Source: Phoebastria nigripes (Eukaryota; Chordata; Aves; Procellariiformes; Diomedeidae). From it: DNA of 64,000 nucleotides. Below are positions 26,801 to 35,900 of the stretch, one piece after another. The stretch covers positions 212,109 to 276,108 of the forward strand of contig JAYKAV010003057.1 in the NCBI GenBank assembly GCA_035582835.1, written 5' to 3'. The notes under the pieces are model-generated. The model worked only from the letters and a program-made list of their open reading frames with translations. It was not told the origin of the DNA and did not search any database. The first letter of the stretch is position 1, and each line of letters begins with the position of its first letter. Both the position numbers and the translations under genes were made by a program.

Positions 26801-27604
26801 TGTTTCCTACAAACATGACTGGTTTCTTTGTTTCTTCTTCCATGGATTTGATGAATGATGGCTTTACAATCCCTCTCCCCATAGCCATTCACATTAATGG
26901 AGTCCGTCTTTACTCCCCACTCCTCTTAACATCGTTCTTACATCCTGGATCATGTCCTCTTCAGTTCTCACAACTCTGGCTTCATGTTGCAAACTTGAAT
27001 ATTTGGTGCAAAGCCAAAATATTTTCTTTTGCTGTTTAAGACTGACAGAGGAAGCCCTTTTTGGCTTTCTGTAGGGGTAGGGCTGTGCGGATAGATGATC
27101 TGAAGCGGTGTGTTTCAAGACTACAGAGCTTTGCATGTGTCACTGAAATTTAACAGCCATCTTGCCTCATGGCATCTTTGGACCCCTTCACCTCAACCCC
27201 TTTACTTACTTTAACTGAAAGAAGCTTCACTTCCTATTAGCTTTGATCCACCTCATAACAAATCAGAATTAATGTAGGCTCAGGAAGCCAGAAAAAAATC
27301 AGAAAAGAATTTCCAGCATCCTGACATATAGCCTCTAGGGAAATTATTGGGCTTGGTCTCCAAGACTGCTACGAGCTGCTAAGACTTCAGTGGACAAAAT
27401 GTTGTGACCGTAACTAAAAGGAAGCAACTGAAACAACACAAATACCCTGCTATGATTTAGGTTTAAACAAGGACATAGACATTANGAAAGGATTTGATTT
27501 GTGGTAAACATGAAAAGAAATAAAGCTAAGTGTGTGTGTTACTATTTCACGACCCACTGTGCAAACGTTGCTGTAGGCACTGTGGTTTTTATTGCTCATT
27601 AGTA
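20898..27604. other. Long AT-rich non-coding stretch
   Basis: About 6.7 kb without a recognised gene. It includes a CAAA microsatellite at 22545-22575 and a small GC-richer patch at 24450-24540 whose plus-strand open frame ends at a possible donor (CAGAG then GTAGGA) but lacks a good acceptor. Open frames at 22305-22763 and 26190-26444 are low-complexity or antisense coincidences. Confidence 0.45.
22545..22575 (+). repeat. CAAA microsatellite
   Basis: About seven tandem CAAA units, followed by degenerate CCAAAC-type units to about 22620. The long minus-strand open frame over it (poly Phe, Cys, Leu, Val) is an artefact of this repeat. Confidence 0.9.
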
Positions 27605-28053
27605 AATAATGGAGTCACTCGCGGAGGCGATCAGCTCTGGAGCAGGCGCGTCCCGCAGCAGAGTGGGGGATCGCGGCGTACTGGGGGGTTCCTGAGCCAG
27701 GGAAACCCCAGGGGAGCGCAGAGACCCGCCGGGAGCCGGGGGGGCCGGCAGCTCTCACGAGAGCGGCTGACGAGGCACGGGCGGGGCCAGGAGTAACGGC
27801 GGCCACCCCCCACTCCCACTAAAGGCAGTCCCAGGGAGCGCTGCGACCAGGAGCACTGCCAACAGGGCGGGCAAACGGGGCCTGGCACGGCAGTTTGCGT
27901 GGGAGGGCGCGCAGGGAGGGCGCCTCTTCGAAGGAGGGGCATTCCACGGGCCGAGTGGGAGACTTGGTGTACACATAACCCAGCAACCGGGCACCGTCCT
28001 GTGACCATCTGCACAGGTCAAGGGCACTCATCCTGCCCGAGCCATAAGGCAGA
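27605..28053 (+). promoter_or_regulatory. CpG-rich CR1 5' leader, probable internal promoter
   Basis: This GC- and CpG-rich block stands out sharply from the AT-rich flank, which ends near GCTCATTAGTAAATAATGG. It directly precedes the CR1 ORF1 start at 28054. Full-length LINEs carry their promoter in this position. The start is judged from the base-composition change and is approximate. Confidence 0.6.
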
Positions 28054-29128
28054 ATGGTGGGCACTCGTCTGAGAGCAAAGGCTGCAGCTCCGGCTGGGGG
28101 GTCTGCACCATCTACCCCAGCGGTGGCNGATGCCTCCATGCAGACGGAACTGCTGAAGGGAGAGGCTGCAGTGCAGACCTCAGACTGCAGGAAGTGCCTG
28201 GACCTCTCTCCTGGGGCAGGGACAGGAGGCAGACCTGCCTGCAAAAGGTGTGCCCAAGGGGAGGACCTCCTGCAGCAGGTGGCTGAGCTGCAGGAGGCGG
28301 TGAGAAGGCTGCGTAACATCAGGGAGGCAGAGGAGGAGTTAGATAGTTGGTTCTAAGCGCAGTCCGCAGTGGAGCCCAAAAACTCCCCCACCAGCACACG
28401 CAGAAGGGAGTGGGGCCAATAATGCAGAAGAATGGACGGTTGCAACGGCAAGGACCAGCAGGAGGAAGAGACCTCCCCCGAAGCCTGAGGTGCCCTTGCA
28501 AAACCACTTCACCGCTCTGCAGGCTGAAGAGGAAAGACCCACCGCATCAGGAGAGACGCTGGAGCTGAGTAAGGCAGCCCGATCTGCCCCCCGTATAACA
28601 ACCAGCACAACTAAGAAAAGGTGACGGGTGATAGTAGTAGACAACTTTCTTCTGAGAAGTACGGAGGCACCCATTTGCNGACCTGACACACTCTCTAGAG
28701 AGGTGTGCTGCTTACCGGGGGCTCGTATCAGGGGTGTCACCGAGAGACTACCAAGCCTCGTACAGTCCACTGACTATTATCCGCTGCTGTTGTTTCACGT
28801 GGGCACCAGTGATACAGCCAGGAGCAGTCTGAGGACTGTCAAGGATTACAGAGCCCTGGGAGCGGCAGTAAGGGACTCTGGAGCGCAGGTAGTTTTTTCA
28901 TCAATCCTCCCAGTCAAAGGGAAGGGGTTTGAAAGGGCCAGTTGAATCTGGTGAGTCAACAAATGGTTACAGGACTGCTGCCACAGCCAAGGGTTCNGCT
29001 ACTTAGANCATGGGNCTNNCTTTGAGAAACCTGGTNTNCTNGGGGCTGATGNGGTCCATCTGTCAGAGAAGGGGAAGAGCATCTCCAGTCATAGGCTTGC
29101 CAAGCTGATGAAGAGGGCNTTAAACTAA
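28054..29128 (+). pseudogene. CR1 ORF1, inactivated (zinc-finger/coiled-coil and esterase-like protein)
   Basis: The first 100 codons (28054-28356) show a C-x2-C pair (CRKC), a second pair (CKRC) and a leucine-rich helical stretch (LLQQVAELQEAVRRLRNIRE), as in the nucleic-acid-binding part of CR1 ORF1. After a stop and frameshift at about 28354-28420 the second half continues in another frame to a TAA at 29126-29128. This half is the SGNH-hydrolase-like esterase domain of CR1 ORF1. The position of the catalytic Gly-Asp-Ser reads Asp-Asn-Phe (28640-28648), while the later Asp-x-x-His motif is kept (29048-29059). In-frame TGA codons lie at 28622-28624 and 28943-28945, probably CpG decay of CGA in at least the first. 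Thirteen N bases fall between 28997 and 29174. Confidence 0.85.
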
Positions 29129-29130
29129 AG

Positions 29131-31441
29131 TTGCNGGGGGAGGGGAGCCTCAATCCATCCCANTCCTACCAGTNTGATGCCAGTGCCAGCAATAGATGCC
29201 CAGAGCCTGGAGAAGGATCACAGGTCAGCAGGAGAGCACCTGAAGAGCAGCACAAAGGAATTCCAGCCACTCCAGCCAATAAGTCAGCTTCATCGGGGGC
29301 CCAACTTAAATGCCTCTATGCAAACGCATGTAGCATGGGAAATAAACAAGAGGAATTAGAGACGTGCACGTGCCTGCAGGGCTACGACCTTATTGGCATC
29401 ACGGAGATGTGGTGGGATGGCTGCTATGATGGGAGTGTTGGAATGGAAGGATACAGGCTCTTTAGGAAGGACAGGCAGGGGAGATGAGGAGTGGGTGTCG
29501 CCCTCTATGTCAATGACCAGCTGGAGTGCATGGAGCTCCACCTGGGGATGGATGAGGAGCTGACTGAGAGCTTATGGGTCAGGATTAAAGGGAGGGCAGG
29601 GACAGTGACATTGTGGTGGGGGTCTGCTACAGGCCACCTGACCAGGAAGACCGAGCGGATGAGGCCCTCTATAGACAGATAGGAGCAGCNTCACGACCAC
29701 AAGGCCTGGTCCTCATGGGGGACTTCAGCCACCCTGATATCTGTTGGAGGGACAACACGGCAGGGCATAAGCAATCTGGGAGGTTCCTGGAATGTGTCGA
29801 GGATACCTTCCTTCTCCAAGTGGTAGAGGAGCACAACGAGGAGAGGTGCTATGCTGGACCTTGTTCTCACCAACAAGGAGAATGTGAAGGTCAAGGGCAG
29901 CCTTGGCCACAGTGACTGTGAAAAGGTAGAGTTCAAGATCCTTAGGGCATCGAGGAGGGCATGCAGCAAGCTCACTACCCTGGACTTCAGGAGAGCAGAC
30001 TTTGGCCTCTTCAGGGATCTACTTGGTAGAGTGCCATGGGGCAAAGCCCTGGAGGGAAGAGGGGCCCAAGAAAGCTGGTTATTATTCAAGGATCGCCTCC
30101 TCCAAGCTCAGGAGCCGCGCATCCCAACAAAGAGGAAGTCAGGCAAAAACACCAGGAGGCCTGCATGGATGAACAAGGAGCTCCTGGGCACACTCAAACA
30201 CAACAAGGAAGCCTACAGAGGGTGGAAGCAAGGACAGGTAGCCTGGGAGGAATACGGAGAAATTGTCCAAGCAGCCAGGGATCAGGTTAGGAAAGCTAAA
30301 GCCNTGATAGAATTAAATCTGGCCAGGGACATCAAGGGCAACAAGAAAAGCTTCTATAGGTATGTTGGTGATAAAAGGAAGACTAGGGAAAATGTGGGCC
30401 CTTTCCGGAGGGCAACGGGAGACCTGGTTACCTGGGATATGAAGAAGGCTGAGGTACTTGATGACTTTTTTGCCTCAGTCTTCACCAGCAAGTGCTCAAG
30501 CCACACCACCCAAGTCACAGAAGGCAAAGGCAGGGACTGGGAGAATGAAGAACCACCCACTGTAGGAGAAGATCAGGTTCGAGGCCATCTAAGGAACCTG
30601 AAGGTGCACAAGTCCATGGGACCCAATGAGATGCATCTGCGGGTCCTGAGGGAACTGGCTGATGAAGTTGCTAAGCCACTATCCATCATATTTGAGAAGT
30701 CGTGGTAGTCCGGTGAAGTTCCCACTGACTGGAAAAGGGGAAACATAGCCCCCATTTTGAAAAAGGGAAAAAACAAAGACCCGGGGAACTACAGGCCAGT
30801 CAGTCTCACCTCTGTGCCTGGGAAGATCATGGAGCAGATCCTCCTGGAAACTATGCTAAGGCANGTGGAAAATAAGGAGGTGATTGGTGACAGCCAACAT
30901 GGCTTCACTAAGGGCAAATCGTGCCTGACAAATTTGGTGGCCTTCTACAACAGGGTTACAGCATTCGTGGATAAGGAAAGAGCAACTGGCGTCATCTACC
31001 TGGGCTTGTGCAAGGCATTTGACACTGTCCCACATGACATCCTTGTCTCTAAATTGGAGAGACATGGATTTGATGGATGGACCACTCAGTGGATAAGGAA
31101 TTGGCTGGATGGTCGCACTCAAAGAGTTGCAGTCAATGGCTCGATGTCCAAGTGGAGATGAGTGATGAGTGGTGTTCCTCAGGGGTCAGTGTTGGGACCG
31201 GCGCTGTTTAACATCCTTGTCGGTGACACGGACAGCGGAATTGAGTGCACCCTCAGCAAATGTGCCGACAACACCAAGCTCTGTGGTGCAGTCGACACGC
31301 TGGAGGGAAGCAATGCCATCCAGAGGGACCTTGACAGGCTTGAGAGGTGGGCCCGTGCGAACCTCATGAGGTTCAACAAGGCCAAGTGCAAGGTCTTGCA
31401 CATGGGTTGGGGCAATCCCAAGCACAAATACAGGCTGGGTG
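29131..31441 (+). pseudogene. CR1 ORF2 (endonuclease and reverse transcriptase), 5' part, inactivated
   Basis: The endonuclease domain starts with LKCLYANACSMGNKQEELE and ITEMWWD (about 29305-29420), and continues with GDFS at 29718-29729 and H-S-D-C at 29908-29919. The family has Asn and His where Ser and Cys stand, so two active-site residues are lost. The reverse transcriptase follows: [20 protein letters not shown] near 30779, motif A read as [11 protein letters not shown] (the metal-binding Asp is Gly), [15 protein letters not shown] at about 31171, and motif C read as C-A-D-N (31261-31272) instead of F-A-D-D. Stops are TGA 29485-29487, TAG 30706-30708 and TGA 31159-31161. Reading shifts to another frame between about 29611 and 29847. 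The sequence runs into the gap at [15 protein letters not shown]...KHKYRLG. Confidence 0.9.
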
Positions 31442-32441
31442 NNNNNNNNNNNNNNNNNNNNNNNNNNNNNNNNNNNNNNNNNNNNNNNNNNNNNNNNNNN
31501 NNNNNNNNNNNNNNNNNNNNNNNNNNNNNNNNNNNNNNNNNNNNNNNNNNNNNNNNNNNNNNNNNNNNNNNNNNNNNNNNNNNNNNNNNNNNNNNNNNNN
31601 NNNNNNNNNNNNNNNNNNNNNNNNNNNNNNNNNNNNNNNNNNNNNNNNNNNNNNNNNNNNNNNNNNNNNNNNNNNNNNNNNNNNNNNNNNNNNNNNNNNN
31701 NNNNNNNNNNNNNNNNNNNNNNNNNNNNNNNNNNNNNNNNNNNNNNNNNNNNNNNNNNNNNNNNNNNNNNNNNNNNNNNNNNNNNNNNNNNNNNNNNNNN
31801 NNNNNNNNNNNNNNNNNNNNNNNNNNNNNNNNNNNNNNNNNNNNNNNNNNNNNNNNNNNNNNNNNNNNNNNNNNNNNNNNNNNNNNNNNNNNNNNNNNNN
31901 NNNNNNNNNNNNNNNNNNNNNNNNNNNNNNNNNNNNNNNNNNNNNNNNNNNNNNNNNNNNNNNNNNNNNNNNNNNNNNNNNNNNNNNNNNNNNNNNNNNN
32001 NNNNNNNNNNNNNNNNNNNNNNNNNNNNNNNNNNNNNNNNNNNNNNNNNNNNNNNNNNNNNNNNNNNNNNNNNNNNNNNNNNNNNNNNNNNNNNNNNNNN
32101 NNNNNNNNNNNNNNNNNNNNNNNNNNNNNNNNNNNNNNNNNNNNNNNNNNNNNNNNNNNNNNNNNNNNNNNNNNNNNNNNNNNNNNNNNNNNNNNNNNNN
32201 NNNNNNNNNNNNNNNNNNNNNNNNNNNNNNNNNNNNNNNNNNNNNNNNNNNNNNNNNNNNNNNNNNNNNNNNNNNNNNNNNNNNNNNNNNNNNNNNNNNN
32301 NNNNNNNNNNNNNNNNNNNNNNNNNNNNNNNNNNNNNNNNNNNNNNNNNNNNNNNNNNNNNNNNNNNNNNNNNNNNNNNNNNNNNNNNNNNNNNNNNNNN
32401 NNNNNNNNNNNNNNNNNNNNNNNNNNNNNNNNNNNNNNNNN
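31442..32441. other. Assembly gap of exactly 1000 N
   Basis: The run of N is exactly 1000 bases, which suggests a default or rounded gap size rather than a measured one. It hides about 240 bp of CR1 ORF2, judging from the matching part of the copy at 46.3 kb, and the 5' part of the LTR-like element, or even a whole provirus. Long open frames that cross it are artefacts of translating N. Confidence 0.97.
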
Positions 32442-32470
32442 GGCTGGACCAACGCTGGAACCTGGACCGG

Positions 32471-32530
32471 TGATCTCTTTCTCTCTCTTTCTTTCTCTCA
32501 CTCTCTCCTTCTTTCTTTCTTTTATTCTTT
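32471..32530 (+). repeat. CT-rich pyrimidine tract
   Basis: About 60 bases almost wholly T and C (TCTCTTTCTCTCTCTTTCTT and similar) in the LTR-like segment. Such tracts are hard to sequence and may have contributed to the neighbouring gap. Confidence 0.85.
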
Positions 32531-32557
32531 TACCTTTTCCTAGTAAGTAACGCAAGG

Positions 32558-32665
32558 CATAAACTCCCACAGCAGTGNTGAGCANCAGGCTTTTCTGCTA
32601 CCCAATTATTTCATAAACTCCCACATCAGTGGTGAGTGACAAGTTTTTCTGCTATCCAATTATTT
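32558..32665 (+). repeat. 54-bp tandem duplication
   Basis: Two adjacent units, each beginning CATAAACTCCCACA and ending CCAATTATTT, cover 32558-32611 and 32612-32665. They differ at several bases, with two N in the first unit, so the duplication is not recent or is fixed in the element family. Confidence 0.9.
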
Positions 32666-32793
32666 ACCAATGAGCCTAGCTATAGAGTAAAAGTCTTTGC
32701 TTAAGTACGGACCTTGAGTGTCGTTTCACCTTAATCCATACCAAGGGAATTTGCAAATCTGAGTCACCTCTCCCACACAGGTGGGACGTGACA

Positions 32794-33122
32794 ACCTCTC
32801 CTATGAAGGCAGGCTGAGAGAGTTGGGGTTGTTCAGCCTGGAGAAGAGAAGGCTCCGGGGAAACCTTATAGCAGCCTTCCAGTACCTGAAGGGGGCCTAC
32901 AAGAAAGCTGCAGAGGGACTTTTTACAAGGGCATGTAGTGATAGGACAAGGGGTAATGGCTTTAAAATGAAAGAGGGTAGATTTAGATTAGATATAAGGA
33001 AGAAATTCTCCACTATGAGGGTGCTGAGGCACTGGAACAGGTTGCCCAGAGAAGCTGCAGATGCCCCATCCCTGGAAGTGTTCAAGGCCAGGTTGAATGG
33101 GGCTTTGAGCAACCTGGTCTAG
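32794..33122 (+). pseudogene. CR1 ORF2, C-terminal part after the insertion
   Basis: About 109 codons are open to the stop at 33120-33122. They include [20 protein letters not shown], a [12 protein letters not shown] block, GRFRLDIRKKF and HWNRLPREAADAPSLEVFKA. This is the conserved CR1 C-terminal domain, in the same orientation as the upstream ORF2 part. It is undamaged within itself but cut off from the rest by the insertion and gap. The CR1 3'-UTR (GGTTGGAACTAGATGATC and the ATTCTATGA end) follows directly. Confidence 0.92.
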
Positions 33123-33210
33123 TGGAAGGTGCCCCTGCCCATGGCAGTGGGGTTGGAACTAGATGATCTTTAAGGTCCCTTCCAACCCAAACCATTTTAT
33201 GATTCTATGA

Positions 33211-35252
33211 AATAATCAAGTTAAAAATAAGATGGTTGGGAAACTGCTGATTGATGAGGAGTAAGATAACATGACATAAACATCTGTCTCCCGGTCTAAT
33301 ATGTGTTAGTAAAGGAAGACATTGCTAAGGCACTTGAATGCTCAATGCACTGATGTGATAGTGATTACACTGGGAACAGTGTGAAGCAACTACAGCTGCC
33401 ATTCTCTTTCCCACAAGGGGAACGTTACAGAAATGAGGGTCCTGATTGTTTACTTCCAGAGTGACTTTAATCTCCAAAGACCTCCACGTGGCAGAAACTT
33501 TCTTTCCATATAAAACTCTGCTCCCAAGCTCCATGGCTCTCACGCTCTTGCTTGCAACATGAATCCCTCCTTTACTGGAAAACCGTTTCCCAGCTACAGA
33601 CAGTGACAGTTGACATGCCCTCTCACCTCAGGCATGCCCAAATCTACTTTGTCAAACACAAAGACAGACCTGGGTAACAAGGAGCTTGCAAAGCTTAAGC
33701 ATTTAAGAAAGATATCCCACACAGGTATCCCTACTTCATTACGGAACCTCCCTGGCAGAGAAGCACCAACACACAGACTCTTCCACTACGGCATCTCCTT
33801 CAGTGGTTTCCTCTGCCAGGCTTCACACCTACAGAATAAAATCACTACAAATTTTACTACTGAACTCAATAATTCACTCAATTTCTATCCTCTATCTACT
33901 GAACTCAATTTCTATCCTCTAAAGAGGATAGAAATGCCATTCCTCCCAGATGCCACCTGCACCCTGCTCTTTTGGTCTATCTTCACATAGAGAAGAAAGG
34001 CTGCATTTGCAATGGCCATCTCTTTGTATTATTAAAACCATAATGATCACACACAAATACAAAATAGCCTCACCCTCTTCCCCAATTAAAGATCAAAATA
34101 CTGAGCCAATATCTAGCACCACCAAACAGCCTGTCCTCAGAGCTCAAACAGTGCTTTGTGTTTTCCGTACTTCGAGAAATAAGTATGAATAAAACTACGA
34201 AGCTGAATAAATACACCCTGTAACAGATGCAAGTAATTTTCAAGATTTTAGTATTTACCTCAGATTATAATACACTTATTCAGACTTTTAACAGGCTGAT
34301 TTCAGCCAGAGTTAGGAGTAAGAAGATAATTGATTTTACATTTAAAGGGTCTTCCTACTTTCCCTAAATTTCACTAAAAATGAAACTCTTTATTTATGCA
34401 AGAGCTAGAGAAAAAATGTTAGTTACTACCAAAAATATTAAAACTGGGCTCAAAAAGAAGAACCGTGATTTTGATTTTTTTTTTTTTCAGTTAAAGAATC
34501 AGTAAGGGAATGAAACAGAAGCAATATTTTCAGAATTTAGTCAGAGTATAATTCCGTATCACACATAATTCCACCTGAAAAATAAATGCACACACACTGA
34601 AAACTCTCTTAAAAGAATATAAATTAAGATTGCTAACAGAGAATAAGTGAAAACACTATCAAACAAGGACAAATAAGGAAGAGTCCAGAATGGTACTGAT
34701 GTCTTGGATTTACGTAACATCCTCATTTACAACTTAAAAACAATAAACAATACACTAATTTCTAATTTGATATATTAAATTTGGAGTAGTAAGCAGCTAG
34801 ATCAGGGGGTGTGAAAAGAATGGGCAGAAAACAGTACCTAGGCAGAATACAAGAGATAAACATCTAAGAGAAATATGCATGACTGGTATACCAGAAGAGA
34901 CAGAGACCGCAAAAGCAGGAATGAAAGTAGAAGCAGGCAGAGAACAGCAAAGTAAGATTAATTTGCCATGCAACATGGCTGTAGTGAAGGCACAGCAAGC
35001 TTGCCAATTTGCACAGACAGAGCAAACACTGTGAAGTCTGCGGCCAAACCCACATCTGATCAGACCACCACAAATGGCTGCCACCTTATCCACTGTTCAG
35101 TTTGCCTTCTATAAGCACCACCACAAGAACATGTTTCAGAGTCCACCACGTGCATAGATCAGCAGGTCTCACACAATAACTAGAATCATGTATCTTTTCA
35201 TATGGTCACAGCCAGCATCAGCACCTCCTGTTTCCAACCTATGCAAGAGCTC
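33211..35252. other. Non-coding stretch with a short inverted repeat
   Basis: No gene was recognised. A perfect 13-bp palindrome sits at 33908-33935 next to short direct repeats (33857-33920). The 126-codon frame at 33610-33990 crosses these repeats and shows no domain. Confidence 0.45.
33908..33935. repeat. Perfect inverted repeat with 2-bp centre
   Basis: The arms ATTTCTATCCTCT (33908-33920) and AGAGGATAGAAAT (33923-33935) are exact complements separated by AA. The left arm is also the second copy of a direct repeat (ACTCAATTTCTATCCTCT at 33876 and 33903, 27 bp apart). No terminator-like U run or known site was recognised. Confidence 0.85.
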
Positions 35253-35900
35253 TGTGGTGGGTTAGACTTGGCTAACAGCCAAATGCCCACCCAGCTGCTC
35301 ACTCACTCCCCCTCCTCAGCAGGACAGGGGGACAAAATAGGATGAGAAAGCTCATGGGTTGAGATAAAAGGAAGATCACTTACCATTTACCGTCATGGGC
35401 AAAACANACTCAACTTGGGGAAAATTAATTTAATTTATTGACAATTAAAATAGACTCAGGTAGTGAGAAACAAGACAAACATTAAAACAACACATTTCTT
35501 CCCCCTTTTCCCATGTTCAACTTCACTCTAGACTCCTCTACCCACTCTGAGCAGCACAGGGGCAGTGTGTGTGTGTGTGTGTATGATCAGTACATACCAG
35601 TTTCTCTCTGCCGCTCCTTCCCTCTCACATTTCCTCTGCTCCAGTGTTGGCTGCAAGGACTACCTGATCTGGCACCATGGAGCACCTCCTCCTCCTTCTC
35701 TAACCTTGGTGTTCCCTCTGCTGTATCTCACTTTTTTCCTCTTTCTCCTCTGCCTGTCCNGGCAGCTTGGCTGAGGCGCTCCTGTGGTGTGTCCTGCGGT
35801 GGGTCTGTGGGAGCCAGCTGGAACCTTCACATAGGACCAGGGATGGGGAGAGCCTGGCCCCAGCACTCTGTGTGTCAGAAGTTGGGGTAGTGTCTGGGAC
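35253..35900 (-). mobile_element. Degraded LTR of a second avian ERV family (minus strand)
   Basis: On the plus strand the segment starts TGTGGTGGGTTAGACTTGG. It continues through landmarks I recognise from a common avian ERV LTR read in reverse: CTCCCCCTCCTCAGCAGGAC, a TTACCGTCATGGGCAAAACA block, CAACTTGGGGAAAATTAATT, and GGAGCACCTCCTCCTCCTTC. The minus-strand signal AATAAA (35434-35439) supports the orientation. The right (U3) end is unclear and set at about 35900. No internal retroviral genes or target duplication were found, so this is an old fragment or solo LTR. It contains a GT microsatellite at 35565-35582. Confidence 0.68.
35565..35582 (+). repeat. GT microsatellite
   Basis: About nine GT units inside the degraded LTR; probably polymorphic. 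Confidence 0.9.

Larger units (their letters stand above)
32442..32793. mobile_element. 3' part of a different LTR-like element inserted in CR1 ORF2
   Basis: Between the gap and the resumption of CR1 (ACCTCTCCTATGAAGG from 32794) lies 352 bp unrelated to CR1. It contains a pyrimidine tract (32471-32530), a 54-bp tandem duplication (32558-32611 and 32612-32665) and ends GGGACGTGACA, fitting the CA end of an LTR. The sequence resembles U5-type regions of avian class I-like LTRs from memory, but the start, target duplication and orientation are hidden by the gap. The insertion is younger than the CR1 it splits. Confidence 0.65.
27605..33210 (+). mobile_element. Near-full-length CR1 LINE, interrupted by an LTR-like insertion and a gap
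   Basis: In order: a CpG-rich 5' leader (about 27605-28053), ORF1 (28054-29128), ORF2 (from about 29131), an assembly gap, a foreign LTR-like segment ending near 32793, the rest of ORF2 (32794-33122), and the CR1 3'-UTR ending in ATTCTATGA near 33210. If the gap and the foreign segment are left out, CR1 sequence totals about 4.25 kb plus roughly 0.25 kb hidden, close to the length of an intact CR1. Most avian CR1 copies are severely 5'-truncated, so this one is unusual in keeping its leader. Both reading frames are broken, so it is dead. Confidence 0.9.

Noticed and set aside
31162..32550. Very long open frames on both strands (344-463 codons)
   Set aside because: They run through the 1000-N gap; almost all residues are unknown. 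Only the CR1 part left of 31441 is real sequence.
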